Positions 32,021 to 41,593 are shown, numbered from the stretch's first letter. The stretch: DNA of 54,340 nucleotides from Bacteroidaceae bacterium (GCA_024401305.1 JAKSLI010000017.1:1-54340); one strand, 5' to 3'. Notes: a model not told the origin generated them from the sequence alone. Made by a program: numbers and translations.

Positions 32021-32902
32021 TTAAATCTTGTAAAGGTCGCCTGCCTTCATGTTGAGGAACTTGTTGACCGAGAAATAAGAGCAGAGGAATGTGATGAGCA
32101 TACCGAAGAGGAAAATCACGGCTGCTGTTATGAAGAACACCTCGTTAGTGAGCACTGTGAGCACATCTGGTTCGCTCGTTGTGAGCATGTAAAGGGCTGA
32201 ACCGAGAACAACGCATGCAACGATTGACGAAATGAAACCAATGACCAAAGCGTTCTTGAGGAATGGCCAACGGATGAAACTCCATGACGCACCAACCAAC
32301 TTCATCGTTCTGATGGCGAATCTGCGTGCATAAACGCCAAGGCGAACAGTGTTGTTGATGAGTGAGAAAGATATTACCGTAAGGATGGCAGCAAGAATGA
32401 GCAAACCGATGTTGAGCTTGTTCACTGTCTTGTTGACCTGCTCGATGAGGTTCTCTTGGTAATCTACTTCCTGAACGCGTTCGTCCTTCTTCAACTGCTC
32501 CTGAATCCAAGAGATGGAGTCGTTGTTTGCATAGTCGGCAGAGAGGTGGATGTCAATCTCAGAAGAGAATGGATTGGCACCTACGAAATCTGTTGGGTCA
32601 GCGCCAAGTTCCTCAGTCTGCTCCTTGCTGATCTCTTCTTTGCTGACGAAAGAAACATCAGCGACATAAGTCTTCTTCCTGATGTCGTTGGCGAAAGATT
32701 TGCCTTGCGAGTCAGTAAGGTCCTTGTTGAGATACAGAGTGATGGAAATGTTCTCTTTCACATAGTTGGAAAGATTCTTGGCAGTAAGCACTGACAATAC
32801 AACCAAACCAATGAGAATCAGCACCAAAGAAGTACTGAAACAAAGTGTGATAGTTTGGAAGCTACGCGAATTATTTGTGTTTTTTTGTCTCTTTTTTTTC
32901 AT
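32021..32902 (-). CDS. ftsX: Cell division protein FtsX
   Basis: Membrane partner of the FtsE ATPase; transmits signals to wall hydrolases at division. 293 residues: one N-terminal membrane segment (about 20-40), an extracellular loop, and three C-terminal segments ending VNKFLNMKAGDLYKI. ftsE is not adjacent. First gene of a six-gene run down to folK. The -7 box 32909-32917 is 6 nt from the ATG, so the mRNA is probably leaderless. Confidence 0.94.
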   Translation of the reverse strand: MKKKRQKNTNNSRSFQTITLCFSTSLVLILIGLVVLSVLTAKNLSNYVKENISITLYLNKDLTDSQGKSFANDIRKKTYVADVSFVSKEEISKEQTEELGADPTDFVGANPFSSEIDIHLSADYANNDSISWIQEQLKKDERVQEVDYQENLIEQVNKTVNKLNIGLLILAAILTVISFSLINNTVRLGVYARRFAIRTMKLVGASWSFIRWPFLKNALVIGFISSIVACVVLGSALYMLTTSEPDVLTVLTNEVFFITAAVIFLFGMLITFLCSYFSVNKFLNMKAGDLYKI

Positions 32903-32908
32903 TTGGGT

Positions 32909-32917
32909 GCAAAATTA
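32909..32917 (-). promoter_or_regulatory. ftsX promoter -7 box
   Basis: TAATTTTGC on the minus strand, followed by ACCCAA and the ATG. Confidence 0.7.
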
Positions 32918-32929
32918 CATTTTTTTTGG

Positions 32930-32938
32930 TAACTTTGC
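32930..32938 (+). promoter_or_regulatory. Radical SAM gene promoter -7 box
   Basis: TAACTTTGC, 72 bp before the ATG at 33011; divergent from and within 30 bp of the ftsX promoter. Confidence 0.7.
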
Positions 32939-33010
32939 AACGATTTTCGGCAAAATTGTATCGGCAAATACTTTTTTATCAATTATTAACACTAGTAAAA
33001 TCGGCAAGTT

Positions 33011-33790
33011 ATGGCAACTATTATCTATAAATCTCCTATTTTCGGTCCTGTGAAAAGTCGCCGTTTCGGCATTTCGCTTGGCGTTAACTTGATGCCTGGC
33101 GACGGAAAGATTTGCACTTTCGACTGTGTTTATTGTGAGTGTGGCTTCAATGCAGACTTCAAGCCAAAGCAGAAAAGACCTTCAAGAGACGAGGTGAAAA
33201 GCGCTCTTGAAAGCAAGTTGATTGAGATGAAAAGCGAGAACCAGTTGCCTGATGTAATCACATTTGCCGGCAATGGAGAACCAACTGCTCACCCTATGTT
33301 TGCGGGCATCATAGACGACACCGTGGCACTTCGTGACACTTATTGCCCTCAGTGCAAGATTACGGTGCTGTCGAATGCCACAATGTTACATAAGGAAGAT
33401 GTGGTAAAGGCTCTCTTGAAGGTTGACAACAACTGCCAGAAACTTGACACTGTTGACACTGATTACATATTCCGCTTGGATCGTCCGCAGTCGCCTTCAT
33501 ACAAAGCGGAGACAGTAGTAAACCAACTTTGCTCGTTCGGGGGTAGGGTAGTGGTGCAGACAATGTTCCTTACCGGCACCTTGGATGGCGAGGATATCAG
33601 CAATACGGCAAATCGGTATGTTGAACCTTGGCTTGATGCACTTGAGAAGATTGCACCGCAAAAGGTGATGATCTATACAATAGATCGTGAAACGCCTTCG
33701 CACGAACTCCAGAAAGCCGACAAGGAAACGCTCGATGCCATTGCAGAAAGGGTTAGAGAGCGTGGTTTTGAGTGCTCGGTTTCGTATTAG
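33011..33790 (+). CDS. Radical SAM protein
   Basis: 259 residues. The [4Fe-4S] motif CTFDCVYCECG (Cys-x3-Cys-x2-Cys) is at about residues 36-46, followed by FAGNGEPTAHP and VLSNATML, typical of a small cytosolic subgroup of radical SAM enzymes. No C-terminal twitch or SPASM cluster is seen. The reaction is unknown. Its stop abuts the stop of the convergent acetyltransferase gene with no spacer. Confidence 0.9.
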   Translation: MATIIYKSPIFGPVKSRRFGISLGVNLMPGDGKICTFDCVYCECGFNADFKPKQKRPSRDEVKSALESKLIEMKSENQLPDVITFAGNGEPTAHPMFAGIIDDTVALRDTYCPQCKITVLSNATMLHKEDVVKALLKVDNNCQKLDTVDTDYIFRLDRPQSPSYKAETVVNQLCSFGGRVVVQTMFLTGTLDGEDISNTANRYVEPWLDALEKIAPQKVMIYTIDRETPSHELQKADKETLDAIAERVRERGFECSVSY

Positions 33791-34345
33791 TTACTCCACC
33801 TTCTTTATGAATTTTGCTGGGTTTCCTGCCCAGATTTCGTTGTCAGGAATATCCTTTGTCACAACAGAACCAGCGCCTATTGTAACATTGTTGCCTACAG
33901 TTACGCCTGGAAGTATCGTGACGCTGCCACCAATCCAGACATTATTGCCGATTGCTACCGGCTTTGCCCATTCGTCACGGGTGTTGCGCTTCTCTGGATT
34001 TGTGCTGTGGCACGCTGTGTAGATGCTTACATTCGGACCTATGAAGCAGTCGTCCCCGATTGTCACATAAGCTTCGTCGAGCACTGTGAAGCAGAAGTTT
34101 GCAAAGAATCTCTTGCCTACGCGGATATGCTTTCCGTAGTCGCAATAGAACGGCTGGTTGATGAACACATTCTCGTCGGATGCGCCAAGTATTTCGCGAA
34201 TGACTTTCTTGCGCTCCTCAAGGTTTGTAGGTTGTATCTGATTGTATCGCCAAATCTTGTCCTTGCAGAGGTTCAGTTCTTCTATGAGTTCAGGATTGCA
34301 AGCGTAATACACCTGTCCTGACAACATTTTCTCCTTTTCTGTCAT
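33791..34345 (-). CDS. Sugar O-acetyltransferase (maa/lacA type)
   Basis: 184 residues, left-handed beta-helix fold. N-terminal MTEKEKMLSGQVYYACNPEL is the maltose-acetyltransferase cap; catalytic His is in YTACHSTNPEKR; hexapeptide repeats follow (IGNNVWIGGSVTILPGVTVG) and end GAGSVVTKDIPDNEIWAGNPAKFIK. The acceptor sugar is unknown. The stop abuts the stop of the convergent radical SAM gene. Confidence 0.94.
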   Translation of the reverse strand: MTEKEKMLSGQVYYACNPELIEELNLCKDKIWRYNQIQPTNLEERKKVIREILGASDENVFINQPFYCDYGKHIRVGKRFFANFCFTVLDEAYVTIGDDCFIGPNVSIYTACHSTNPEKRNTRDEWAKPVAIGNNVWIGGSVTILPGVTVGNNVTIGAGSVVTKDIPDNEIWAGNPAKFIKKVE

Positions 34346-34379
34346 AATGTGTGGTTAAAACCCAAATAATCCATTGGGG

Positions 34380-34907
34380 TTAAATCATACTGATGAGTTC
34401 TTCGAAAGTTGATGCGCATTTGATGCAATCGCTCCATTCTCCACGCACCATATTGCGACTTGCCATGTCATCAAGAAGGGCGATGAGAGAGTCGTAGAAA
34501 TGGTCGATGTTGTAGAGAATGACTTTCTTCTGATGATAACCGATGGTGTGAGATGCTGCCACGGTGAAGATTTCGTCGAGCGTGCCGATGCCTCCAGGCA
34601 ATGCTATGATAACATCGCTGTGGATGAGCAACTGATCCTTGCGGTCGGAGAGGTTGTCTGTTGATATCTCGACATCTAGGATTTCACTGCGCTTGCCGTT
34701 CTTCTCAACGAGTGTTGGTACAACTCCAATTATCTGACCGCCAGCTTGTTTCGCTGCTTGTGCAATGCAATCCATCAAGCCTACATTGCAACCTCCATAG
34801 ACAACGGAGTGACCGTTTTCGCCAATCCATTTGCCTAATTCTGCAGTCTTCTCGAAATAAAGTTCTGCGATGTTATTGTTGGCAGAACAAAAAACGCCTA
34901 TTTTCAT
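34380..34907 (-). CDS. LOG-family nucleotide phosphoribohydrolase
   Basis: 175 residues. Signature motifs YGGCNVGLMD (about 37-46) and PGGIGTLDE (104-112). Family members release bases from nucleoside 5'-monophosphates, as in cytokinin activation; the physiological substrate in this bacterium is unknown. Confidence 0.93.
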   Translation of the reverse strand: MKIGVFCSANNNIAELYFEKTAELGKWIGENGHSVVYGGCNVGLMDCIAQAAKQAGGQIIGVVPTLVEKNGKRSEILDVEISTDNLSDRKDQLLIHSDVIIALPGGIGTLDEIFTVAASHTIGYHQKKVILYNIDHFYDSLIALLDDMASRNMVRGEWSDCIKCASTFEELISMI

Positions 34908-34946
34908 ATTCTATGTTTTATCTTTTATCGTTTGTTTGTTTTTTGT

Positions 34947-35660
34947 TTAATTGTACTTCAAGTCACCTGTTATGGCAAGCGAAAGCACGCTGAAACGCAC
35001 ATTGTCCGTCTTCTCCAGAATGCTGTCAGCAAGCGACAAAAGCGTGGCTCCTGTTGTTATCACATCATCGACGAGAAGGATGTGCTTTCCTGAAAGTTGC
35101 TCGGGATGAATGCAATCAAAGGCATCCTGCACATTCTTGGTTCGTTCTTCCCTTGACAATGTCGTTTGTGAAGCCTTGAAAATCCTTCTAATGACAGATG
35201 TTGTATCAATCTGCTTGTCAACGACTTGCACAATGCCTCTTGCCAGTTCTTCCGCTTGATTGTAACCACGCTCAGTATTTCGCTTTTTCGTTAATGGCGC
35301 AGGGATTATGACATCGATATCAGCGAAGAAATCGGAGTTGGGTTGTGAGAATTCCTCAGCCATCATCCTTCCCATCATTCTTGCCAAACCGTAGTTGTGA
35401 GAATACTTCATGTTCTTTATTATGGAAGCACTCCTCTCGTTAGGAAGGTAACGCATGAACGAACCAGCTCTTTCTATGGGAATCTTCAGTTCGAAGAGGT
35501 TCTTCACTTCGTTTCTCTTCGTGTTCCTGCTGTATGCAGTTCGTGGCAAATCAAGCAGGCAACTTAGGCAAATATGTTCTTCCGTCAAAGACAATCTTCC
35601 CCCGCATATAGGGCATATACGGGGGAAGAGGAAATCTGTTATTCGCCTAATTATTAACAT
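34947..35660 (-). CDS. comF: ComF-family phosphoribosyltransferase-like protein
   Basis: 237 residues. N-terminal zinc-finger Cys residues (CPICGGRLSLTEEHICLSC) and C-terminal PRTase motif HILLVDDVITTGATL. Linked to DNA uptake or transformation in other bacteria. Follows the sigma-factor gene on the same strand. Confidence 0.93.
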   Translation of the reverse strand: MLIIRRITDFLFPRICPICGGRLSLTEEHICLSCLLDLPRTAYSRNTKRNEVKNLFELKIPIERAGSFMRYLPNERSASIIKNMKYSHNYGLARMMGRMMAEEFSQPNSDFFADIDVIIPAPLTKKRNTERGYNQAEELARGIVQVVDKQIDTTSVIRRIFKASQTTLSREERTKNVQDAFDCIHPEQLSGKHILLVDDVITTGATLLSLADSILEKTDNVRFSVLSLAITGDLKYN

Positions 35661-35696
35661 CTTAATGTCTGTTGGCTTCGCTGTTGAAGCTAGCCA

Positions 35697-36290
35697 TTAC
35701 ATGTCGAGAGAAACATTGTGCTGCTTGGCCATCTTGCGCATGTTGATTATTCCGTAGCGCATTCTGCCGAGAGCTGTGTTGATGCTTACGCCTGTAATCT
35801 CTGCAATCTCCTTGAAAGAGATGTCCTGGAAACAGCGCATGTAAACCACTTCGCGCTGAGGTTCAGGCAATTGCATCATGAGATTCTTAGCGTCCTTCAA
35901 CACCTGCTTGCTGATGATGAACTGCTCCTTTGAGTTGTCGAACACCGACTGGCTGAACCTTGTCATGTCGTCGCCATAGTTAGGGTCGAAGATGTTCTGG
36001 CTCTTCTGCTTGCGGAAAACATCAAGGATTGCGTTATGAGCAATGCGTATTGCCCACGAAACAAACTTGCCATTATCGGTGTACCTGCCTTCCTGGAGGT
36101 TCATTATTATTTTGATGAAGGTGTCTTGGAAGATATCTTCAGCGAGTTCCTTGCTATGAACGACAACAAGAATATAAGAGAAAACATCGCCTTTCACTCT
36201 GTCAAGAAGCAGGTCGAAAGCGGCGTTATCTCCTTTCGTATAAGAAACTGCCAACTCTTCGTTGGTCATCATTTCTAATGATTTCGTCAT
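35697..36290 (-). CDS. RNA polymerase sigma-70 family factor
   Basis: 197 residues: region 2 (AEDIFQDTFIKIIMNLQ, then FVSWAIRIAHNAILDVFRKQ) and region 4 (LPEPQREVVYMRCFQDISFK, EIAEITGVSINTALGRMRYG). ECF-like in size, but with no anti-sigma gene next to it. Promoter at 36378-36386. Confidence 0.93.
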   Translation of the reverse strand: MTKSLEMMTNEELAVSYTKGDNAAFDLLLDRVKGDVFSYILVVVHSKELAEDIFQDTFIKIIMNLQEGRYTDNGKFVSWAIRIAHNAILDVFRKQKSQNIFDPNYGDDMTRFSQSVFDNSKEQFIISKQVLKDAKNLMMQLPEPQREVVYMRCFQDISFKEIAEITGVSINTALGRMRYGIINMRKMAKQHNVSLDM

Positions 36291-36377
36291 TTATTTACTT
36301 AATTTGGTCAAGTAAATTTGTTCCGATAGGCAGTTGTTTTTTAGTCGTTTTTAATAAAATGTTGAAGTTATCTGCGT

Positions 36378-36386
36378 GCAAAAGTA
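36378..36386 (-). promoter_or_regulatory. Sigma-factor gene promoter -7 box
   Basis: TACTTTTGC on the minus strand, 87 bp before the ATG. Confidence 0.65.
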
Positions 36387-36392
36387 CACATT

Positions 36393-36950
36393 TTAATCCA
36401 AACTTGCAAGAAAATTGTCAATTAATTGCCTTGCGATGGAGTCTTTTGATGGTATATTTGGCATATTTTCCCTTGAAAACCATCCTCCGTCGGCAATTTC
36501 TTCTTCCTGAAGCTTGATTTCTCCGCTCTCATATTCAGCAGTGAAACCAATCATGAGATTTGTAGGAAAAGGCCATGATTGCGAACCGAAGTACTTGATG
36601 TTCTTGACCTTAATGCCAGTTTCCTCCATGAGTTCTCGTTGTACCGCTTCTTCGAGGTTTTCGGAAACTTCCACGAATCCTGCTACAAGTCCGTAGATGC
36701 CTGAGCGCAGAGTGTGGGCGTGAACCAGAAGGAACTCTTCGCCTTTGCTAACCAATGTGATTATAGCTGGCTGGATACGAGGCCAAATCTGCTTTCCGCA
36801 CTTTGTGCAGATGCGTGAGTTGCCTTCTGTCTCTACCATAGTGGCACCACAAAAGCCACAGAATTGGTGTGACTCCTCAAAGTACTCCAGTTCTGCGGCT
36901 CTGCGTATTTCCTTGTTAGCCAACAGTGTTGGTCTATCGTATTTCTGCAT
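36393..36950 (-). CDS. NUDIX hydrolase, NudC-like NADH pyrophosphatase
   Basis: 185 residues, without the N-terminal NudC domain. Zinc ribbon CGFCGATMVETEGNSRICTK (Cys x4) at about 32-54, complete NUDIX box GFVEVSENLEEAVQREL then MEETGI at about 95-117, and the NudC marker SQSWPFPTNLM. Expected to cleave NAD(H) or decap NAD-RNA. The ATG follows a hairpin/CTAAAGG repeat element by a few bases. Confidence 0.93.
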   Translation of the reverse strand: MQKYDRPTLLANKEIRRAAELEYFEESHQFCGFCGATMVETEGNSRICTKCGKQIWPRIQPAIITLVSKGEEFLLVHAHTLRSGIYGLVAGFVEVSENLEEAVQRELMEETGIKVKNIKYFGSQSWPFPTNLMIGFTAEYESGEIKLQEEEIADGGWFSRENMPNIPSKDSIARQLIDNFLASLD

Positions 36951-36990
36951 GTTGCCTTTAGCCTTTAGCCTCGCGACAAGTCGCGAACTA
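36951..36990 (-). repeat. Hairpin plus CTAAAGG repeats between DUF1573 and NUDIX genes
   Basis: Minus strand: stop TAG, then GTTCGCGACTTGTCGCGAGG (stem TCGCGAC/GTCGCGA, 36971-36986), then GCTAAAGGCTAAAGGCAAC before the NUDIX ATG. Confidence 0.75.
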
Positions 36991-37371
36991 TTTGCCTTCC
37001 TCCATGTCGCCTTCGATGTAAAGACGAGTCATCTCAACCTTGCCGTTAGCACGAACGGTGATTGTCTTCTTGAAGTGACCAGGGAACTTGCCCTTACCAT
37101 TGTAAGTGACCTTTATTGTTCCGCTTTCACCAGCCTTGATAGGAGCCTTTGTGTATTCAGGAACAGTACAGCCGCAGCTTGCTACAGCCTGGTTGATGAT
37201 CAAAGGCTGGTCGCCTACATTCTTGAAGACGAAGACTGCTGTCTGGACAGGGTCTGATTCTGGGAATGTACCTACATTCTGAACAAGCTTCTCAAACTTG
37301 ATTTCTGCCTGTGCAGCAGCGAAGTTTACTGCTGTGAAGAGCAATGCGAGTGCTATAAGAGCCTTTTTCAT
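36988..37371 (-). CDS. DUF1573 secreted protein
   Basis: 127 residues. Signal peptide MKKALIALALLFTAVNFAAA; one Ig-like (ASPM-SPD-2-Hydin type) domain with the usual CGCTVPEYTKAPIKAG motif and NPxVTYNGKGK-like end. Role unknown; abundant in Bacteroidetes. Confidence 0.92.
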   Translation of the reverse strand: MKKALIALALLFTAVNFAAAQAEIKFEKLVQNVGTFPESDPVQTAVFVFKNVGDQPLIINQAVASCGCTVPEYTKAPIKAGESGTIKVTYNGKGKFPGHFKKTITVRANGKVEMTRLYIEGDMEEGK

Positions 37372-37432
37372 ACTTACGAATTTTCGGATTTACAATTTAC
37401 GATTTTCTGAGCCTTGATGCTCTTTTACTACT

Positions 37433-37441
37433 GCAAAAGTA
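37433..37441 (-). promoter_or_regulatory. DUF1573 gene promoter -7 box
   Basis: TACTTTTGC on the minus strand, 61 bp before the ATG; divergent from the aspS promoter. Confidence 0.7.
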
Positions 37442-37514
37442 CACATATATTATATATAGTCAAAGGAAATTAAACAATTTTTGCAATTTCTTTTGATATT
37501 TATTGATTTTTAAG

Positions 37515-37523
37515 TAATTTTGC
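37515..37523 (+). promoter_or_regulatory. aspS promoter -7 box
   Basis: TAATTTTGC, 50 bp before the aspS ATG; leader holds AATCCGTAAATTTGTAAATC. Confidence 0.7.
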
Positions 37524-37573
37524 AGCCATTATTAATGGAAATCCATAAATCCGTAAATTTGTAAATCAATAAG

Positions 37574-39337
37574 ATGTACAGAAGCAATACCTGCGGTGAA
37601 CTCCGCATTGAGAACGCCGGTCAGCAAGTGACTCTTGCCGGCTGGGTACAGAAAAGCCGCAAGATGGGCGGTATGACTTTCGTTGACATCCGTGACCGTT
37701 ATGGCATCACACAGCTCGTGTTCAACGAGGCAGACGACGCTGATCTCTGCGCAAAGGCTAACAAACTTGGTCGTGAATACTGCATCCAGATTAAGGGTGT
37801 AGTAGCTGAGCGCGAAAGCAAGAATGCAAACATGCCTACTGGTGACATTGAAATTCTCGTAAAGGAACTCAATATCCTCAGCGAAAGTGTCACTCCTCCT
37901 TTCACCATTGAGGACAATACTGACGGCGGCGATGACCTCCGCATGAAGTATCGTTATCTCGACCTTCGCCGTACTCCAGTGCGCAAGAATCTCGAGCTTC
38001 GCCATAAGATGACAATCCTCATTCGTAACTTCCTCGACAACCTGAAGTTCATTGAGGTAGAGACACCAATCCTCATCGGTTCTACTCCAGAAGGTGCTCG
38101 CGACTTCGTAGTTCCTTCACGCATGAACCCAGGCCAGTTCTACGCTCTTCCACAGTCTCCACAGACATTGAAGCAGCTTCTTATGGTGTCTGGTTTCGAC
38201 CGTTATTTCCAGATCGCAAAGTGCTTCCGCGACGAAGACCTCCGCGCTGACCGTCAGCCTGAGTTCACTCAGATCGACTGCGAAATGTCTTTCGTTGACC
38301 AGGAAGATGTTATTCAGATATTTGAGGACCTCGCTCGCCATCTCTTCAAGGAGATTCGTGGTGTGGAACTTCCTGCAAAGCTCCAGCAGATGACATGGCA
38401 TGAAGCTATGCGTCGCTTCGGTTCTGATAAGCCAGACCTCCGTTTCGGCATGGAGTTCGTTGAGCTTAAGGAATTCTTCGACGGCACTGGCGTTGATTTC
38501 GCTGTGTTCAACCAGGCAAACTACATCGGCGGTATCTGCGTAAAGGGTTGCGCAAACTACACTCGCAAACAACTTGACCAGCTTACTGATTTCGTTAAGA
38601 GTCAGCAGGTTGGCGCTAAGGGACTCGTATATGTGAAGGTAAACGAGGACGGCTCTATCAAGAGTTCTGTTGATAAGTTCTACTCTCAGGAAATCCTCCA
38701 GCAGCTTGCTCAGAAGATGGAAGCTGAGAAGGGCGATCTCATCCTCATCCTTTCTGGCGAGTTCGTGAAGAAGACTCAGGTTCAGCTCTGCGCTCTTCGT
38801 CTTGAAATGGCAGAGCGTCTCGGATTGAAGGACAAGAACAAGTTCGAGTGTCTTTGGATTGTTGACTTCCCTCTCTTCGAGTGGAGTGACGAAGAGCAGC
38901 GCCTTATGGCTACTCACCACCCATTCACAATGCCTAACCCTGATGACATCCCACTTCTCGACGAGCATCCAGAGCAGGTTCGTGCAAAGGCTTACGACTT
39001 CGTTTGCAACGGCGTGGAAGTTGGTGGTGGTTCTCTCCGTATCCACGATGGCGAACTCCAGGCAAAGATGTTCGAGATTCTCGGCTTCACACCAGAACAG
39101 GCTATGGCACAGTTCGGCTTCCTCATCAACGCATTCAAGTACGGCGCACCACCTCACGCTGGTCTCGCTTTCGGTCTTGATCGCTTCGTGAGCCTCATGG
39201 CTGGTCTTGATTCAATCCGTGACTGCATCGCATTCCCTAAGAACAACTCTGGTCGCGACGTTATGCTCGATGCTCCTGGCGCTATCGCAGAGAAGCAGCT
39301 TGAGGAACTCCAGATTAAACTTGACTTGAAGGATTAA
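37574..39337 (+). CDS. aspS: Aspartate-tRNA ligase
   Basis: 587 residues, bacterial type with GAD insertion. N-terminal OB-fold anticodon domain ([20 protein letters not shown]), class II motif 2 ([19 protein letters not shown] at about 216-234), GAD region near 300-400, and motif 3 ([15 protein letters not shown]) near the C-terminus. Confidence 0.98.
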   Translation: MYRSNTCGELRIENAGQQVTLAGWVQKSRKMGGMTFVDIRDRYGITQLVFNEADDADLCAKANKLGREYCIQIKGVVAERESKNANMPTGDIEILVKELNILSESVTPPFTIEDNTDGGDDLRMKYRYLDLRRTPVRKNLELRHKMTILIRNFLDNLKFIEVETPILIGSTPEGARDFVVPSRMNPGQFYALPQSPQTLKQLLMVSGFDRYFQIAKCFRDEDLRADRQPEFTQIDCEMSFVDQEDVIQIFEDLARHLFKEIRGVELPAKLQQMTWHEAMRRFGSDKPDLRFGMEFVELKEFFDGTGVDFAVFNQANYIGGICVKGCANYTRKQLDQLTDFVKSQQVGAKGLVYVKVNEDGSIKSSVDKFYSQEILQQLAQKMEAEKGDLILILSGEFVKKTQVQLCALRLEMAERLGLKDKNKFECLWIVDFPLFEWSDEEQRLMATHHPFTMPNPDDIPLLDEHPEQVRAKAYDFVCNGVEVGGGSLRIHDGELQAKMFEILGFTPEQAMAQFGFLINAFKYGAPPHAGLAFGLDRFVSLMAGLDSIRDCIAFPKNNSGRDVMLDAPGAIAEKQLEELQIKLDLKD

Positions 39338-39360
39338 CATTCTCTCAAACTCCAAAATAA

Positions 39361-39399
39361 AACGCACTTCCTGAAGGTTCAGGAGGTGCGTTGTTTTGT
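39361..39399 (+). terminator. aspS terminator
   Basis: AACGCACTTCCTG-AAGGTT-CAGGAGGTGCGTT stem (one G-T pair), then GTTTTG. Confidence 0.85.
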
Positions 39400-39432
39400 T
39401 TGTTGTTATTTGCCGTAATCGTAATCACATCT

Positions 39433-39597
39433 GTAACCGTAACCGTGACCGTAACCGTAAAGTGCATTAGGTATATATGGTTTGTTTCGCGTACATATAT
39501 TATATATTAATTTAATTAATGTAATGAATTAATAATATGTAATGGACGAAAACGGAATGCATACGTATTTCGCGGTTACGGTTGCGGTTACGGTTAC
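39433..39597. repeat. Inverted GTAACC repeats, 25-bp arms
   Basis: Arms 39433-39457 (GTAACCGTAACCGTGACCGT...) and 39573-39597 (CGGTTACGGTTGCGGTTACG...) are complementary except at two positions, both of which are G-T pairs in the folded plus strand. The arms flank the AT-rich core. Confidence 0.9.
39471..39545. repeat. AT-rich core with TCGCGTACATATAT motif (copy 2)
   Basis: ATATATGGTTTGTT, TCGCGTACATATATTATATA, then AATTTAATTAATG. Similar to 27863-27958. Confidence 0.7.
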
Positions 39598-39651
39598 GCC
39601 TAGTTTTCCTGCAGGTTTTGGGTCATAACCCATAGAGATAATTTTATTTCC

Positions 39652-39691
39652 CGCTGAGTTTTGCCTCAAGTTACGCTGAGTTTTGCCTCAA
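39652..39691. repeat. Two perfect 18-bp direct repeats
   Basis: CGCTGAGTTTTGCCTCAA at 39652-39669 and 39674-39691, 4 bp apart, just after the fhs stop (minus strand). Confidence 0.9.
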
Positions 39692-39702
39692 AAAATGCAT
39701 TT

Positions 39703-41361
39703 TTATGAGAGACCGACAATTTCGCCGTCAATAAGGTCGATGTGGTTTGCCTGAGGATCCTTAGGAAGTCCTGGCATACGGATGATGTCTCCAGCGAGAG
39801 CAACAATCATTTCTGCGCCTGCGTTGATAACGACATCCTTGATGTTGAAATCGAAGCCACTGACTGCTCCATATTTCTTTTGGTCGGCAGAGAAAGAGAA
39901 CTGTGTCTTTGCAATGCACACAGGGAAATGGCCAAAGCCGAGGCTTTCAGCCAGTTTTATGCGCTTGAGTGCTGCTGGTGAGAATGTTACGTTGCCTGCG
40001 CCGTAGATGTTCTTTGCTACGGCTTCAATCTTCTGGCAAAGAGGCTCATCGTCTTTATACATGAACTTGAGAGGCTCTGATGGCTTCTCCTCGATAGTCT
40101 TTACAACGAGCTCTGCCATCTCCTTTGCGCCTTCACCACCAAGAGCGTAAGCGTTGTTGATGACGAAAGGAACGCGTAGGGTGTTCTCGCAATGGTTCTT
40201 TATGAAATCCATTTCCTCGTCGGTATCTGTTGCGAAGCGGTTGAATACAACTACTACTGTCTGTCCGAACTTTGTGAGATTGCCAACATGGCGATCAAGG
40301 TTGGCAAGACCAGTGCAAATTCCGTTCAAGTTAGGTTCCTTGATCTTGTCGAGAGCAACACCACCATGCATCTTCAAGCCTTGTGCTGTGGCTACGATGA
40401 CTGTACATGCAGGTTGCAAGCCAGCCTTGCGACACTTGATGTCGTAGAACTTCTCTGCGCCAAGGTCTGCGCCGAAACCAGCCTCTGTGACTGTGTATTC
40501 GCTATGTGAGAGAGCCATCTTTGTCGCGATGATGGAATTGCAGCCGTGAGCAATATTAGCGAAAGGACCGCCATGCACAATGGCAGGAGTCTGCTCTGTG
40601 GTCTGAACGAGGTTTGGCTGGATTGCGTCCTTGAGAAGAACCACAATTGAGCCTGCGATGCCTAAGTCCTTGACTGTGAAAGGCTTGCCTTCGTAAGTGT
40701 AACCGAGAAGAATCTGCTCTATGCGACGGCGAAGGTCAGCCTCGTCCTTTGAAAGACAAAGGATTGCCATGAGTTCCGAAGCTGGGGTGATGTCAAAACC
40801 ACCTTGTTGCTCAAGACCATTTGTGGATGGGCCAAGTCCGGTAACAATCTGACGGAGACTGCGATCGTTTACATCCAATACGCGACGCCAGAGTATCTCC
40901 TTTAGTCCAAAGCCTTCAGCGCGATGCTGGTAGAGATAGTTGTCGAGAAGCGCACTTATCATGTTGTGCGCAGAAGTTATGGCATGGAAATCGCCTGTGA
41001 AATGGAGGTTTATCTTCTCCATAGGAAGCACCTGAGCGTAACCGCCGCCGGCAGCTCCACCTTTCATTCCGAAACAAGGTCCGAGCGATGGTTCGCGGAG
41101 AGCGACAACAGCCTTCTTTCCGATGGCGTTGAGACCCAATGCGAGGCCGATGCTGACCGTTGTCTTGCCAATACCAGCCTTAGTGGCTGTGATGGCTGTA
41201 ACAAGTATAAGTTTTCCTTTCTGTTCGCCTATGAGCGAAAGGGGAAGTTTTGCGATGTGCTTGCCGTACTGTTCTATACTGTCGGCAGGAATGTCGATTT
41301 TTGCTGCTACTTCAGAGATAGGAGCGAGCTCACATGAGTGAGCAATTTCAATGTCTGTCAT
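39703..41361 (-). CDS. fhs: Formate-tetrahydrofolate ligase
   Basis: Makes 10-formyl-THF from formate, THF and ATP. 552 residues. P-loop-like [20 protein letters not shown] at about 56-75; [20 protein letters not shown]; near the end [11 protein letters not shown]. Promoter at 41513-41521. Confidence 0.97.
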   Translation of the reverse strand: MTDIEIAHSCELAPISEVAAKIDIPADSIEQYGKHIAKLPLSLIGEQKGKLILVTAITATKAGIGKTTVSIGLALGLNAIGKKAVVALREPSLGPCFGMKGGAAGGGYAQVLPMEKINLHFTGDFHAITSAHNMISALLDNYLYQHRAEGFGLKEILWRRVLDVNDRSLRQIVTGLGPSTNGLEQQGGFDITPASELMAILCLSKDEADLRRRIEQILLGYTYEGKPFTVKDLGIAGSIVVLLKDAIQPNLVQTTEQTPAIVHGGPFANIAHGCNSIIATKMALSHSEYTVTEAGFGADLGAEKFYDIKCRKAGLQPACTVIVATAQGLKMHGGVALDKIKEPNLNGICTGLANLDRHVGNLTKFGQTVVVVFNRFATDTDEEMDFIKNHCENTLRVPFVINNAYALGGEGAKEMAELVVKTIEEKPSEPLKFMYKDDEPLCQKIEAVAKNIYGAGNVTFSPAALKRIKLAESLGFGHFPVCIAKTQFSFSADQKKYGAVSGFDFNIKDVVINAGAEMIVALAGDIIRMPGLPKDPQANHIDLIDGEIVGLS

Positions 41362-41512
41362 TTGTGTTATTAAGATTTAGATTGTTCGAGTTTTGGGGGG
41401 ACATTTGTTCCTTGTTCAGAAGCAAATGTTGAATGTTGTTCTTAATCCAGTAGCAGTTTTGTGTTGTTCAATAGTCGTGTCGAAAAGCGCCTTACCATAG
41501 TAAGAAGCGAGG

Positions 41513-41521
41513 GCAAAGTTA
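41513..41521 (-). promoter_or_regulatory. fhs promoter -7 box
   Basis: TAACTTTGC on the minus strand, 151 bp before the ATG, so a long leader is implied. Confidence 0.65.
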
Positions 41522-41593
41522 CGAATTAGTTGCGTAAGTACAAAATTTTCAAAAATAAAAAGACAATAATAATCTGTTTTCGGTTAATATTTG

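Larger units (their letters stand above)
39338..39702. other. Repeat-rich intergenic region between aspS and fhs
   Basis: 365 bp: aspS terminator, inverted GTAACC hexamer repeats round an AT-rich core, a small hairpin GGGTCATAACCC, and two 18-bp direct repeats. No ORF. Confidence 0.75.

Noticed and set aside
38117-39157. 346-codon open frame antisense to aspS
   Set aside because: It lies fully inside a well-supported aspS gene; Cys/Leu/Val-rich translation without family motifs, a codon-bias shadow.
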